DNA from: Streptomyces sp. CB02414 | Lineage (GTDB): Bacteria > Actinomycetota > Actinomycetes > Streptomycetales > Streptomycetaceae | NCBI RefSeq assembly: GCF_001905385.1 | Contig: NZ_LIPF01000009.1 | Location: forward strand, 248,001 to 312,000 | Direction: 5' to 3' | Length of the DNA stretch: 64,000 bases | In this document: positions 41,885 to 50,440 of the stretch, piece by piece | Layout of the letters: each line of letters starts with the position of its first letter | How positions within the stretch are numbered: the first letter of the stretch is position 1 | Made by a program: the position numbers and the translations under genes | The notes under the pieces: model-generated | The model's database searches: none | What the model was told of the DNA's origin: nothing | Seen by the model: the letters and a program-made list of their open reading frames with translations, nothing else

Positions 41885-42556
41885 GTGGCCATCCGCGTCC
41901 TACTGGTCGACGACCAGCCGCTGCTGCGCACGGGCTTCCGCATGATTCTGGAGGCGGAGCAGGACCTCGCGGTCGTCGGCGAGGCCGGAGACGGCCTCCA
42001 GGCCCTCGACCAGGTACGGGCGCTGCAGCCCGATGTCGTGCTGATGGACATCCGCATGCCGCGGATGGACGGTGTGGAGGCGACCCGGCAGATCACCGGC
42101 CCCGAGCGGGACGGTCCGGCGAAGGTGCTGGTGCTGACCACCTTCGACCTCGACGAGTATGTGGTGGAGGCGTTGAAGGCGGGCGCCAGCGGGTTCCTGC
42201 TGAAGGACGCCCCGGCGGGCGAACTGGTGCAGGCGATCCGTGTGGTGGCGAACGGCGAGGCGATGCTCGCGCCGAGCATCACCAGGCGGCTGCTCGACAA
42301 GTACGCCACGCATCTGCCCTCCGGGGAGGAGCCGGTTCCGGACACCTTGCACACGCTGACCGAGCGTGAGGTGGAGGTGCTGAAGCTGGTGGCCCGCGGT
42401 CTGTCCAACGCGGAGATCGCCGCCGACCTCTTCGTCAGCGAGACCACCGTCAAGACGCACGTGGGTCATGTGCTGACCAAGCTGGGCCTGCGCGACCGGG
42501 TGCAGGCCGCCGTGTACGCCTACGAGAGCGGTCTGGTGCGCCCCGGCGCGCAGTAG
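41885..42556 (+). CDS. NarL/FixJ-family response regulator
   Basis: 223 residues. Receiver domain with acid pocket Asp9/Asp10 and phospho-acceptor Asp55 (VVLMDIRMPRMDG), conserved Thr and Lys in VLVLTTFDLD and GFLLKDAPAGEL, followed by a LuxR HTH (LTEREVEVLKLVARGLSNAEIAADLFVSETTVKTHVGHVLTKLGLRDR). GTG at 41885 after GGAG. No adjacent histidine kinase in this window, so it appears orphaned, although co-transcribed with the RecB-like nuclease. Controlled genes unknown. Confidence 0.93.
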   Translation: MAIRVLLVDDQPLLRTGFRMILEAEQDLAVVGEAGDGLQALDQVRALQPDVVLMDIRMPRMDGVEATRQITGPERDGPAKVLVLTTFDLDEYVVEALKAGASGFLLKDAPAGELVQAIRVVANGEAMLAPSITRRLLDKYATHLPSGEEPVPDTLHTLTEREVEVLKLVARGLSNAEIAADLFVSETTVKTHVGHVLTKLGLRDRVQAAVYAYESGLVRPGAQ

Positions 42557-42581
42557 CCCGTCGCTCACGACGCGAACCACG

Positions 42582-42628
42582 AACCACGAAGGGCGCCCCT
42601 CCGGCCAGGAGGGGCGCCCTTCGTGGTT
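42582..42628. terminator. Bidirectional terminator between the response regulator and the ABC binding protein
   Basis: A 21-bp perfect stem (42582-42602 with 42608-42628) and GGCCA loop, with TTTC after it on the forward strand. Lies 25 bp after the response-regulator stop and overlaps no coding sequence. Confidence 0.9.
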
Positions 42629-42640
42629 TCGTCCGGCGGG

Positions 42641-44245
42641 TCAGCCGCTCACACCCCGGCCCAGCTCCCACACCTGCAGCGTGGAGGAGGAGTTGAGGAG
42701 GTAGGCCGTGCCCGTGATGTCGTCGCGGGCGGCGACGTACTGCTTGCCCTGCCACAGCGGGATCACCGGCGCGTCGTCCGCGGTGATGTTCTGGATATCG
42801 GTGAGGCTGTCCACGGCGGAGAGCCGGTCGGCCTCGCGACGGGACTCGGGGATCAGCGTGTTGCGGATCTCCGGGTTCGCGTACGGCGAGTTGAGGGTGT
42901 TGTCCTTGTCGAGGAACGGCGCGATGAAGTTGTCGGCGTCCGGGAAGTCGGGGAACCAGCCCATGCCGAAGACGTCGTACTCGCCCTTCAGTTCCGCCGG
43001 GCGGAACTTGTCCCAGGGCAGGCCCTCGATGTCGACGTCGAAGAGACCGCTGTCGTTGAGCTGCTTCTGCAGCACCTCGAACTCCTGCTTGGTCGCGGCT
43101 CCGTAGTGGTCCGTCGTGTAGTGCATCGTCAGCTTCACCGGCGTCTCGATGCCCGCGTCCTCCAGCAAGGCCTTGGCCTTGGGCACACTGGGGTCACCGT
43201 ACTTGTTGAAGAACGAGTTGGAGTGACCGGTGACGGTGGCGGGCACCATCGAGTACAGCGGCTCGGCCTGGGAGCCGTAGACCTGGGAGACGAGGGCGCT
43301 GCGGTCGATGAGCTGGGCCATCGCCTGGCGGACGGCCTTGTCCTTCACCGTCGGCGCGTCCGTGTTGAAGCCCAGGTAGCGGATCTCCAGACCGGCGACC
43401 TCGATCAGGTCGACCTTGCTGTCCGTGGAGGTGGAGAGCTTCCGGATCTGGTCCGGCGTCATCGTGCGGGCCATCACGTCGATGTCGCCCTTGTCGATCG
43501 CGGTGCCCATGGCCTCGGCGTCCTCGAAGGACACGATCTCGACCTTCTCGTTGTTCACCTCGAGGCTCCCCTTGTAATTGGGGTTCTTGGTGAACACGGC
43601 CTTCGTCATCACGTCGCCGTCGGTCTCGGCCTTCATCGTGTACGGCCCGGAGCCGTCCAGTTCGAAGCCCTCGCGCAGCTTGTCCTTCTCGTAGACGTCC
43701 TTGTTGACGATGCCGGCGACCGGGGTCGACAGCTTGTACGGGAAGGTGGCGTCCGCGGTGTTGAGGTGGAAGATGACCTCGCGGTCGCCCTGTGTCTCGA
43801 CGGTGTCGACGGTCGACAGCAGGCCGTACACCTGGCTGTCGGCCTTGATGGACAGGGCGCGTTCGATGGAGTACTTCACGTCCTCCGCGGTGATGGCGTC
43901 GCCGTTGGCGAACTTCAGGCCGTCACGCAGGGTGCAGGCGTAGCGCTCGTTGCCGGTGTCGGTGAATCCGCACTTCTCGGCGGCCTCGGGCACGGGTTCG
44001 CCGTCGCCCCGGGGCTGGATCATCAGGGTCTGCGTGGTCTGACGCAGGACGTTCCAGGTGCCGACATCGTAGGCGAACGCCGGGTCGAGGGGCGCGGGCG
44101 CGTCCTTCGAGGCGGTGAACCGGTCCGTGGTGCCGACGACGATCGCGTCCCCGCCGCCGCTGCCGCTGTCGGACCCGCCACAGGCGGCGAGTACCGGCGC
44201 GAGCAGGCCGACGGCGGCCGGCAGCACCAAAGTCTTGCGGTTCAT
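42641..44245 (-). CDS. ABC transporter substrate-binding lipoprotein, family 5 (peptide type)
   Basis: 534 residues. A lipobox LAAC near residue 20 (MNRKTLVLPAAVGLLAPVLAACGGSDSG) targets it to the outer face of the membrane. The fold is the SBP_bac_5 family (LDPAFAYDVGTWNVLRQTTQTLMIQPRGDGEPVPEAAEKCGFTD; YACTLRDGLKFANGDAITAEDVKYSIERAL). Members bind oligopeptides, nickel or opines. No permease or ATPase is adjacent, so partners are elsewhere. ATG start. A strong hairpin separates it from the response regulator. Confidence 0.92.
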   Translation of the reverse strand: MNRKTLVLPAAVGLLAPVLAACGGSDSGSGGGDAIVVGTTDRFTASKDAPAPLDPAFAYDVGTWNVLRQTTQTLMIQPRGDGEPVPEAAEKCGFTDTGNERYACTLRDGLKFANGDAITAEDVKYSIERALSIKADSQVYGLLSTVDTVETQGDREVIFHLNTADATFPYKLSTPVAGIVNKDVYEKDKLREGFELDGSGPYTMKAETDGDVMTKAVFTKNPNYKGSLEVNNEKVEIVSFEDAEAMGTAIDKGDIDVMARTMTPDQIRKLSTSTDSKVDLIEVAGLEIRYLGFNTDAPTVKDKAVRQAMAQLIDRSALVSQVYGSQAEPLYSMVPATVTGHSNSFFNKYGDPSVPKAKALLEDAGIETPVKLTMHYTTDHYGAATKQEFEVLQKQLNDSGLFDVDIEGLPWDKFRPAELKGEYDVFGMGWFPDFPDADNFIAPFLDKDNTLNSPYANPEIRNTLIPESRREADRLSAVDSLTDIQNITADDAPVIPLWQGKQYVAARDDITGTAYLLNSSSTLQVWELGRGVSG

Positions 44246-44619
44246 GCTCGAGTTTCTCCAGAGCTGTCGGTCCGTGTATCCGGCATGCAGGGGTGTCGCG
44301 GCGGATCACGGGGGTAGTGGCCGATGTTCTCGCGACGAGGTTAGTCCGCGCCCGCAGGGGGGTTCGCAGCCACCGGAGTTGGGGGCTCATCACGGAGCGA
44401 AACCGGGTGTGGACGCACCGAAAACCCGACAGTGGAAGGATTAGTGCAGGGTTTCACCAATCGGGACACAAAGGCGCCTCGACAACGTTCGCCAAGCGTC
44501 GGGCAGCACAGCCAACCCTTCCTGTCGACCCCTGACGGCGTGGTGAACGTCACAGATACGGGATGGCTGACGGGCTCGTGATTCGGCCATCCGGAGCGGT
44601 GGTATTTCCCCGTGAACGC
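44246..44619. other. Intergenic region upstream of the ABC lipoprotein, no gene seen
   Basis: About 370 bp between two leftward genes. It must hold the promoter of the lipoprotein gene and the end of the HAD transcript. No strong hairpin or coding frame was found. A local AT-richer patch (44580-44650) might mark the end of the HAD unit. Confidence 0.35.
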
Positions 44620-45321
44620 CTAGCGCATTTGTGTCATCAGACCGCGCAGAAATGTCAGGTCGACTTCTTCCAGCGAGCCGACCACCGTGCGCCGGACGCC
44701 CGGCGTGATGGGGGCCACCGAGGGCACGGCCACGACGTGGCAGCCCGCGGCCTCCGCGGCGGCGACGCCCGTCGCGGTGTCCTCGACGACGGCGCACCGG
44801 GCCGGGTCCACGCCGAGTCCGGCCGCGGCGGCCAGGTACGGGTCCGGGTGGGGTTTGGTCCGCGGTACCTCGTCGCCGGCCACGGTCAGGCCGAAGTGCT
44901 GGGGGCCCAGCGAGGTCAGCACGCGGTCGATGATGCGCCGGTGGGAGGCGGAGACCAGGGCCGTGGGGATCTCGTGCGCGGACAGCTCGCCGAGCAGCCG
45001 GGCGGCTCCCGGCATGAGCGGCAGGGTGCGGCCGATGCGTTCCTCGAAGCCGTCGTTGAGCAGCACGCTGAGTTCGGCGAGTGTGATGTCGGCCCCGGTG
45101 GCCTCGATCAGGAATCCGGCGCTGCGGCTCATGGGGCCGCCGACGACCACGTGTCGCCAGGAGTCGTCCAGGGTGTGACCGAGGGAGGCGAAGACCTCGA
45201 CCTCGACGTCCCACCAGAAGCCCTCGGTGTCCACCAGGGTGCCGTCCATGTCGAGGAGCACGGCCTGCAGGGCGGAGCCTTCGGCCGTACGGGTTCCGAG
45301 CGCGGGGACCGTACTGGTCAT
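44620..45321 (-). CDS. HAD-superfamily hydrolase (phosphatase/beta-phosphoglucomutase-like)
   Basis: 233 residues. The nucleophile motif is LLDMDGTLVDTEGFWW (Asp nucleophile), motif II is ALVSASHRRIIDR, and motif III/IV are TKPHPDPYLAAAAGLGVDPARCAVVEDTATGVAAA. It likely dephosphorylates a small sugar phosphate or related metabolite. The N-terminus has a short Thr/Ala-rich leader before LQAVLLDMD. It follows the metH terminator by 25 bp. Substrate undetermined. Confidence 0.88.
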   Translation of the reverse strand: MTSTVPALGTRTAEGSALQAVLLDMDGTLVDTEGFWWDVEVEVFASLGHTLDDSWRHVVVGGPMSRSAGFLIEATGADITLAELSVLLNDGFEERIGRTLPLMPGAARLLGELSAHEIPTALVSASHRRIIDRVLTSLGPQHFGLTVAGDEVPRTKPHPDPYLAAAAGLGVDPARCAVVEDTATGVAAAEAAGCHVVAVPSVAPITPGVRRTVVGSLEEVDLTFLRGLMTQMR

Positions 45322-45346
45322 CCACGTACCTCCTTGAAGGGACGAT

Positions 45347-45377
45347 CAGGCCGGTTCCCACGAGGGGAACCGGCCTG
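45347..45377 (-). terminator. Terminator hairpin after metH
   Basis: A 13-bp perfect stem (45347-45359 with 45365-45377) and 5-nt loop lies 82 bp beyond the metH stop and 25 bp before the HAD start. It should end the metH transcript. Confidence 0.85.
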
Positions 45378-45459
45378 CAGTGGACCGACCAGTGTACGTC
45401 GTGCGGGACGGGATCGCCTGGTGTGGCCCGTGGAGCTGTGCTGAGACCGTGCCGAGCTC

Positions 45460-48400
45460 CTAGCGGGCGTTGAAGTACTTGGCCTCCGGGTGGTGGATCA
45501 CGATGGCGTCGGTGGACTGCTCGGGGTGGAGCTGGAACTCCTCCGACAGGTGGACGCCGATGCGTTCCGGCTGGAGCAGGTCGGCGATCTTGGCGCGGTC
45601 CTCCAGGTCCGGGCAGGCTCCGTAGCCGAGGGAGAAGCGGGCGCCCCGGTACTTCAGGGCGAACATGTCCTCCATCTGGGCCGGGTCCTCACCGCCGAAG
45701 CCGAGTTCGGCGCGGACGCGGGCGTGCCAGTACTCGGCGAGGGCCTCGGCGAGCTGGACGGACAGGCCGTGGAGTTCGAGGTAGTCGCGGTAGGCGTTGG
45801 CCTCGAACATGCGGGCCGTCTCCTCGCCGATGCGGGAGCCGACGGTGACGACCTGGAAGCCGACGACGTCGGTCTCGCCGGACTCCTCCGGGCGGAAGAA
45901 GTCGGCCAGGCACAGCCGCCGGCCGCGGCGCTGGCGCGGGAAGGTGAAGCGGGTGCGCTCGTTGCCGTCGTCGTCGAGGACGATCAGGTCGTCGTCCTTG
46001 GAGACGCAGGGGAAGTAGCCGTGGACGACGGCCGCCTCCAGGAGGTTGTCCGTCTGGAGGCGGTCCAGGAGACCGCGCAGCCGCGGCCGTCCCTCGGTCT
46101 CGACCAGTTCCTCGTACGAGGGGCCCTCGCCGGTGCGGGCCTGCTTGAGGCCCCACTGGCCCTTGAAGAGTGCGCCCTCGTCGAGCCAGGAGGCGTACTC
46201 CTTGAGCTGGATGCCCTTGATCACGCGCGTGCCCCAGAAGGGCGGCTCGGGGACGGGGTTGTCGGTGGCCACGTCCGAGCGCACGTGCCCTTCCTCGGGC
46301 CGCTCCTCGATCTCGACGGTGGCCGCCCTGACCCGGCGCTGCTTGAGCTCTGGGAGCTTGGCGCCGGGCACGCCGCGCTTGATGCCGATCAGGGCGTCCA
46401 TCAGGCGCAGGCCCTCGAAGGCGTCGCGGGCGTAGCGGACCTCGCCGTCGTAGACCTCGTGGAGGTCCTGTTCGACGTAGGCGCGGGTGAGGGCGGCGCC
46501 GCCGAGGATGACGGGGTAGTCGGCGGCCAGTCCCCGCTGGTTGAGCTCCTCCAGGTTCTCCTTCATGATCACCGTGGACTTGACCAGGAGGCCGGACATG
46601 CCGATGACGTCGGCCTTGTGCTCGCCGGCCGCTTCCAGGATCGCGGAGACCGGCTGCTTGATGCCGAGGTTGACGACGTTGTAGCCGTTGTTGGACAGGA
46701 TGATGTCGACGAGGTTCTTGCCGATGTCGTGGACGTCGCCGCGGACGGTGGCCAGCACGATGGTGCCCTTGCCGTCGTCGTCGGTCTTCTCCATGTGCGG
46801 CTCCAGATGGGCCACCGCGCTCTTCATGACCTCGGCGGACTGGAGCACGAACGGCAGCTGCATCTGCCCGGAGCCGAACAGCTCACCGACGACCTTCATG
46901 CCGTCGAGCAGCGTGTCGTTGACGATGTCCAGGGCCGGACGCTCGGTCAGAGCCTCGTCCAGGTCGGCCTCCAGGCCGTTCTTCTCGCCGTCGATGATGC
47001 GGCGCTTGAGCCGCTCCTCCAGCGGCAGCGCGGCCAGTTCCTCGGCCTTGGACGCCTTCAGGGACTTGGCGGTGGCGCCCTCGAAGAGCTGCATCAGCTT
47101 CTGGAGGGGGTCGTAGCCCTCGCGGCGGCGGTCGTAGATCAGGTCGAGGGCGGTGGTGACCTGCTCCTCGTCGAACCGGGCGATCGGCAGGATCTTCGAG
47201 GCGTGCACGATCGCCGAGTCCAGGCCCGCCTTCACGCACTCGTCCAGGAAGACCGAGTTCAACAGGATCCGGGCGGCCGGATTCAGGCCGAAGGAGATGT
47301 TCGACAGACCGAGCGTGGTCTGCACGTCCGGGTGCCGCCTCTTCAGCTCGCGGATGCCCTCAATGGTGGCGAGTCCGTCCTTGCGGGACTCCTCCTGGCC
47401 GGTGCAGATGGTGAAGGTCAGACAGTCCACGAGGATGTCCGACTCGTGGATGCCCCAGTTGCCGGTCAGGTCGTCGATCAACCGTTCGGCGATCTCGACC
47501 TTCTTCTCCGCCGTCCGCGCCTGCCCCTCCTCGTCGATCGTCAGCGCGATCAGCGCCGCACCGTGCTCACGCGCCAGCGTGGTGACACGCGCGAACCGGG
47601 ACTCCGGACCCGCGCCGTCCTCGTAGTTCACCGAGTTGATCACCGCGCGGCCGCCGAGCTTCTCCAGACCGGCCTGGATGACGTCGACCTCGGTGGAGTC
47701 CAGCACGACCGGCAGCGTCGAGGCCGTCGCGAACCGGCCCGCCAGCTCCTCCATGTCGGCCACGCCGTCGCGGCCCACGTAGTCCACGCACAGGTCCAGC
47801 ATGTGCGCGCCCTCGCGGATCTGGTCGCGGGCCATCTCCACGCAGTCGTCCCAGCGGCCCTCCAGCATGGCCTCACGGAACTTCTTCGAGCCGTTCGCGT
47901 TCGTCCGCTCACCGATCGCCAGGTAGGAGGTGTCCTGCCGGAACGGCACGGTCTGGTACAGCGAGGCGGCGCCGGGCTCGGGGCGCGGGTGCCGCTCAGC
48001 GGGGGCGGTGCCCCGGACCCGCTCGACGACCTGGCGCAGGTGCTCGGGCGTGGTGCCGCAGCAGCCGCCCACCAGCGACAGCCCGTACTCCCGCACGAAC
48101 GTCTCCTGCGCGTCCGCCAGCTCCGGCGCGGTCAGCGGGTAGTGCGCGCCGTCCTTGCCGAGGACGGGCAGACCGGCGTTGGGCATGCACGACAGCGGGA
48201 CGCGGGAGTGGCGGGCGAGGTAGCGCAGGTGCTCGCTCATCTCCGCCGGGCCGGTCGCGCAGTTCATGCCGATCATGTCGATGCCGAGCGGCTCCAGCGC
48301 GGTCAGCGCGGCGCCGATCTCCGAGCCCAGCAGCATGGTGCCGGTGGTCTCGACGGTCACGGACACGATGACGGGCAGGTCGAGACCGAGGGCGTCCAGG

Positions 48401-48972
48401 GCGCGCCGGGCGCCGAGCACGGAAGCCTTGGTCTGCAGGAGGTCCTGCGTGGTCTCCACCAGCAGCGCGTCCGCGCCGCCCGCGACCAGGCCCTCGGCGT
48501 TGCGCTGGTAGGCGTCGCGCAGGACGGTGTACGGGGCGTGGCCGAGGGTGGGCAGTTTGGTGCCGGGGCCGATCGAGCCGAGGACCCAGCGTTGCCGTCC
48601 GTCTCGGGCGGCGAACGCGTCGGCTGCCTCGCGGGCCACCCGGGCACCGGCCTCGGACAGCTCGTGGACGCGCTCGGGGATGTCGTACTCGCCGAGCGCG
48701 GAGTGGTTCGCGCCGAAGGTGTTGGTGCCCACGCAGTCCACGCCGGCGGCGAAGTACTCCTCGTGCACCGAGCGCACGATGTCCGGGCGGGTGACGTTGA
48801 GGACCTCGTTGCAGCCCTCCAGCTGCTGGAAGTCGTCCAGCGTCGGGTTCTGCTCCTGGAGCATGGTGCCCATCGCGCCGTCGGCGACCACCACGCGGGT
48901 GGCGAGGGCCTCTCGGAGGGCGGACACGCGGGTCCGGGTGTCGGCGGGCGGGGTGGATGGCGACGAGGCCAT
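45460..48972 (-). CDS. metH: Cobalamin-dependent methionine synthase MetH
   Basis: 1170 residues, full length. Domains in order: homocysteine-binding (zinc cysteines in GGCCGTTPEHL near 295-310), pterin/folate-binding (TSYLAIGERTNANGSKKFREAML), cobalamin-binding with DVHDIGKNLVDIILSNNGYNVVNLG (Asp-x-His-x-x-Gly), and the C-terminal SAM-dependent reactivation domain (YRGARFSLGYGACPDLEDRAKIADLLQPERIGVHLSEEFQLHPEQSTDA). It transfers the methyl of methyl-THF to homocysteine. The ATG at 48972, with AGGGAG upstream, gives MASSPSTPPADTRTRV; a longer start has no better site. No riboswitch was recognised in its leader. Single-gene unit. Confidence 0.96.
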   Translation of the reverse strand: MASSPSTPPADTRTRVSALREALATRVVVADGAMGTMLQEQNPTLDDFQQLEGCNEVLNVTRPDIVRSVHEEYFAAGVDCVGTNTFGANHSALGEYDIPERVHELSEAGARVAREAADAFAARDGRQRWVLGSIGPGTKLPTLGHAPYTVLRDAYQRNAEGLVAGGADALLVETTQDLLQTKASVLGARRALDALGLDLPVIVSVTVETTGTMLLGSEIGAALTALEPLGIDMIGMNCATGPAEMSEHLRYLARHSRVPLSCMPNAGLPVLGKDGAHYPLTAPELADAQETFVREYGLSLVGGCCGTTPEHLRQVVERVRGTAPAERHPRPEPGAASLYQTVPFRQDTSYLAIGERTNANGSKKFREAMLEGRWDDCVEMARDQIREGAHMLDLCVDYVGRDGVADMEELAGRFATASTLPVVLDSTEVDVIQAGLEKLGGRAVINSVNYEDGAGPESRFARVTTLAREHGAALIALTIDEEGQARTAEKKVEIAERLIDDLTGNWGIHESDILVDCLTFTICTGQEESRKDGLATIEGIRELKRRHPDVQTTLGLSNISFGLNPAARILLNSVFLDECVKAGLDSAIVHASKILPIARFDEEQVTTALDLIYDRRREGYDPLQKLMQLFEGATAKSLKASKAEELAALPLEERLKRRIIDGEKNGLEADLDEALTERPALDIVNDTLLDGMKVVGELFGSGQMQLPFVLQSAEVMKSAVAHLEPHMEKTDDDGKGTIVLATVRGDVHDIGKNLVDIILSNNGYNVVNLGIKQPVSAILEAAGEHKADVIGMSGLLVKSTVIMKENLEELNQRGLAADYPVILGGAALTRAYVEQDLHEVYDGEVRYARDAFEGLRLMDALIGIKRGVPGAKLPELKQRRVRAATVEIEERPEEGHVRSDVATDNPVPEPPFWGTRVIKGIQLKEYASWLDEGALFKGQWGLKQARTGEGPSYEELVETEGRPRLRGLLDRLQTDNLLEAAVVHGYFPCVSKDDDLIVLDDDGNERTRFTFPRQRRGRRLCLADFFRPEESGETDVVGFQVVTVGSRIGEETARMFEANAYRDYLELHGLSVQLAEALAEYWHARVRAELGFGGEDPAQMEDMFALKYRGARFSLGYGACPDLEDRAKIADLLQPERIGVHLSEEFQLHPEQSTDAIVIHHPEAKYFNAR

Positions 48973-49292
48973 GAAAGGGCTCCCTAGGATGCGACGGCTG
49001 TCGGCTTTGCGCTGCCCGGTTCCGTCCATGGGGAACGTCCCCGGGAGAGAACGCACGCCGCCAGGGTAGCCGGGACCGGAGGCCGGTGGTCGAGGAGTCC
49101 ACGTGACGGACGAGGATGGCGGGTCGGGACCCCGCCGAAGGGGTGACTTTCCGGCCCCGGGGGATGTGCCGGTGAACGGCCCGGCGGCCCTCCTGGAGCG
49201 GCCATCGGACGGGTGGTCCGGGCGACCGGATCCGGCCGGAGTGCAACAGTTGCCCGCCGACCATTAGCGGGAGGTCGGCATGGACCGGTAGT
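48973..49292. other. Divergent region between metH and gylR
   Basis: About 320 bp without a convincing gene, holding the leftward metH leader and the rightward gylR promoter. I looked for S-box, SAH and cobalamin riboswitch features in the metH orientation and did not find them. The gylR operator lies just right of this segment. Confidence 0.4.
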
Positions 49293-49309
49293 GTTCGGCA
49301 TTGCCGAAC
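49293..49309. promoter_or_regulatory. GylR operator upstream of gylR
   Basis: GTTCGGCATTGCCGAAC, perfect 8-bp arms around a single central T, 53 bp before the gylR start. The same sequence with two changes is found upstream of glpF, which supports autoregulation by GylR. Confidence 0.8.
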
Positions 49310-49361
49310 GACGTCAGCGACGCCGAGGTCGGCAGTCGAAGGGGACGGAGGCAGTACGTCG

Positions 49362-50126
49362 ATGGCACGGAACATCCAGTCGCTCGAACGAGCGGCCGCG
49401 ATGCTGCGCCTGCTCGCGGGCGGTGAGCGGCGGCTCGGCCTGTCGGACATCGCCTCGTCGCTGGGTCTGGCCAAGGGCACCGCGCACGGCATCCTGCGCA
49501 CCCTCCAGCAGGAGGGCTTCGTGGAGCAGGACGGGGCTTCCGGGCGCTATCAGCTGGGCGCCGAGCTGCTGCGCCTGGGGACGACCTACCTCGACGTGCA
49601 CGAACTGCGGGCGCGCGCCCTGGTGTGGACGGACGACCTGGCGCGCTCCAGCGGGGAGAGCGTCCACCTCGGGGTCCTGCACCAGCAGGGCGTACTGATC
49701 GTGCACCACGTCTTCCGTCCCGACGACAGCCGGCAGGTGCTGGAGATCGGCGCCATGCAGCCGCTGCACTCCACGGCGCTGGGCAAGGTGCTCTCGGCGT
49801 ACGACCCGGTCGCGCACAGCGAGGCGCTGGAGGCCGACCGCAAGGCGTACACCGACCGGACCGTGTGCGAGCCGGACGGGTTCGAGCACATCCTCGACAT
49901 CACGCGCGCGCGGGGCTACGCGGCGGACGTGGAGGAGACCTGGGAGGGCGTCGCGTCCATCGCCGCCCCCATCCACGACCGCAGGCGCATGCCGGTCGGC
50001 GCGGTCGGCATCACGGGCGCCGTGGAACGGCTGTGCCGGGAGGGCGAGCTGCGCCCCGAGCTGGTCGCGGCGGTACGGGACTGCGCCCGCGCGGTGTCGC
50101 GGGACCTGGGCGCCGGGCGGTTCTAG
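49362..50126 (+). CDS. gylR: IclR-family glycerol operon regulator GylR
   Basis: 254 residues. N-terminal winged helix (NIQSLERAAAMLRLLAGGERRLGLSDIASSLGLAKGTAHGILRTLQQEGF) and C-terminal IclR effector domain (GEIGAMQPLHSTALGKVLSAY). ATG start MARNIQSLERA. In S. coelicolor GylR represses the gyl operon and itself, released by glycerol-3-phosphate. Here matching operators stand before gylR and before glpF. The glpF-glpK-glpD genes follow directly. Confidence 0.93.
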   Translation: MARNIQSLERAAAMLRLLAGGERRLGLSDIASSLGLAKGTAHGILRTLQQEGFVEQDGASGRYQLGAELLRLGTTYLDVHELRARALVWTDDLARSSGESVHLGVLHQQGVLIVHHVFRPDDSRQVLEIGAMQPLHSTALGKVLSAYDPVAHSEALEADRKAYTDRTVCEPDGFEHILDITRARGYAADVEETWEGVASIAAPIHDRRRMPVGAVGITGAVERLCREGELRPELVAAVRDCARAVSRDLGAGRF

Positions 50127-50217
50127 CAGGGTACGGGCAGGGGCCGGGACGCCAGAGGGCGTTCCGGCCCCTGGTGTTTCCCGGGTGACCGTCCCGCGGC
50201 GTGATCGATAGCCCGCG

Positions 50218-50260
50218 ACGATCAATAACGATCGTGCTTTCGATAACACAGCTCTTGACG
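50218..50260 (+). promoter_or_regulatory. Palindrome and promoter-like element upstream of glpF
   Basis: An ACGATC-N6-GATCGT inverted repeat (50218-50235) is embedded in a cluster of CGATA/CGATAA words, followed by TTGACG (50255-50260), a plausible -35 box. It lies 35-75 bp upstream of the second GylR operator. May bind an additional regulator such as a catabolite-control factor. Confidence 0.4.
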
Positions 50261-50294
50261 CATGCGTGACGCCACGGCGAGACTCGCGTCCATC

Positions 50295-50311
50295 GGTCGG
50301 CATTGTCGAAC
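50295..50311. promoter_or_regulatory. GylR operator upstream of glpF
   Basis: GGTCGGCATTGTCGAAC matches the gylR-proximal operator at 15 of 17 positions. It lies 130 bp upstream of the glpF start, close to a possible -10 TAGAGT at 50331-50336, so binding could block RNA polymerase. Confidence 0.75.
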
Positions 50312-50440
50312 ACCTACCGGCAATACGCGTTAGAGTGTGACAACGCCAAGGGCCGCCATCGCTCTCACACCGAGGGCGCCGGAACACCCGGAGGGACCCG
50401 GGGTTCGGCTTCCCCTGGACGAAGGACAAAGGAGTCGCGG

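Noticed and set aside
44441..45361. Arg/Pro-rich frame overlapping the HAD hydrolase on the same strand
   Set aside because: Shadow frame rich in Arg, Pro and Gly with no motifs; the HAD motifs are in the other frame.
45490..48987. Long open frame on the strand opposite metH
   Set aside because: GC-rich codon usage of metH leaves the antisense frame open. Its translation is low-complexity Val/Leu/Gly/Asp-rich with no domain, whereas metH matches a known enzyme throughout.
48973..49292. Possible SAM, SAH or cobalamin riboswitch upstream of metH
   Set aside because: I read the leader in the metH direction and did not find the conserved cores of these classes. A covariance-model search with Rfam would decide.
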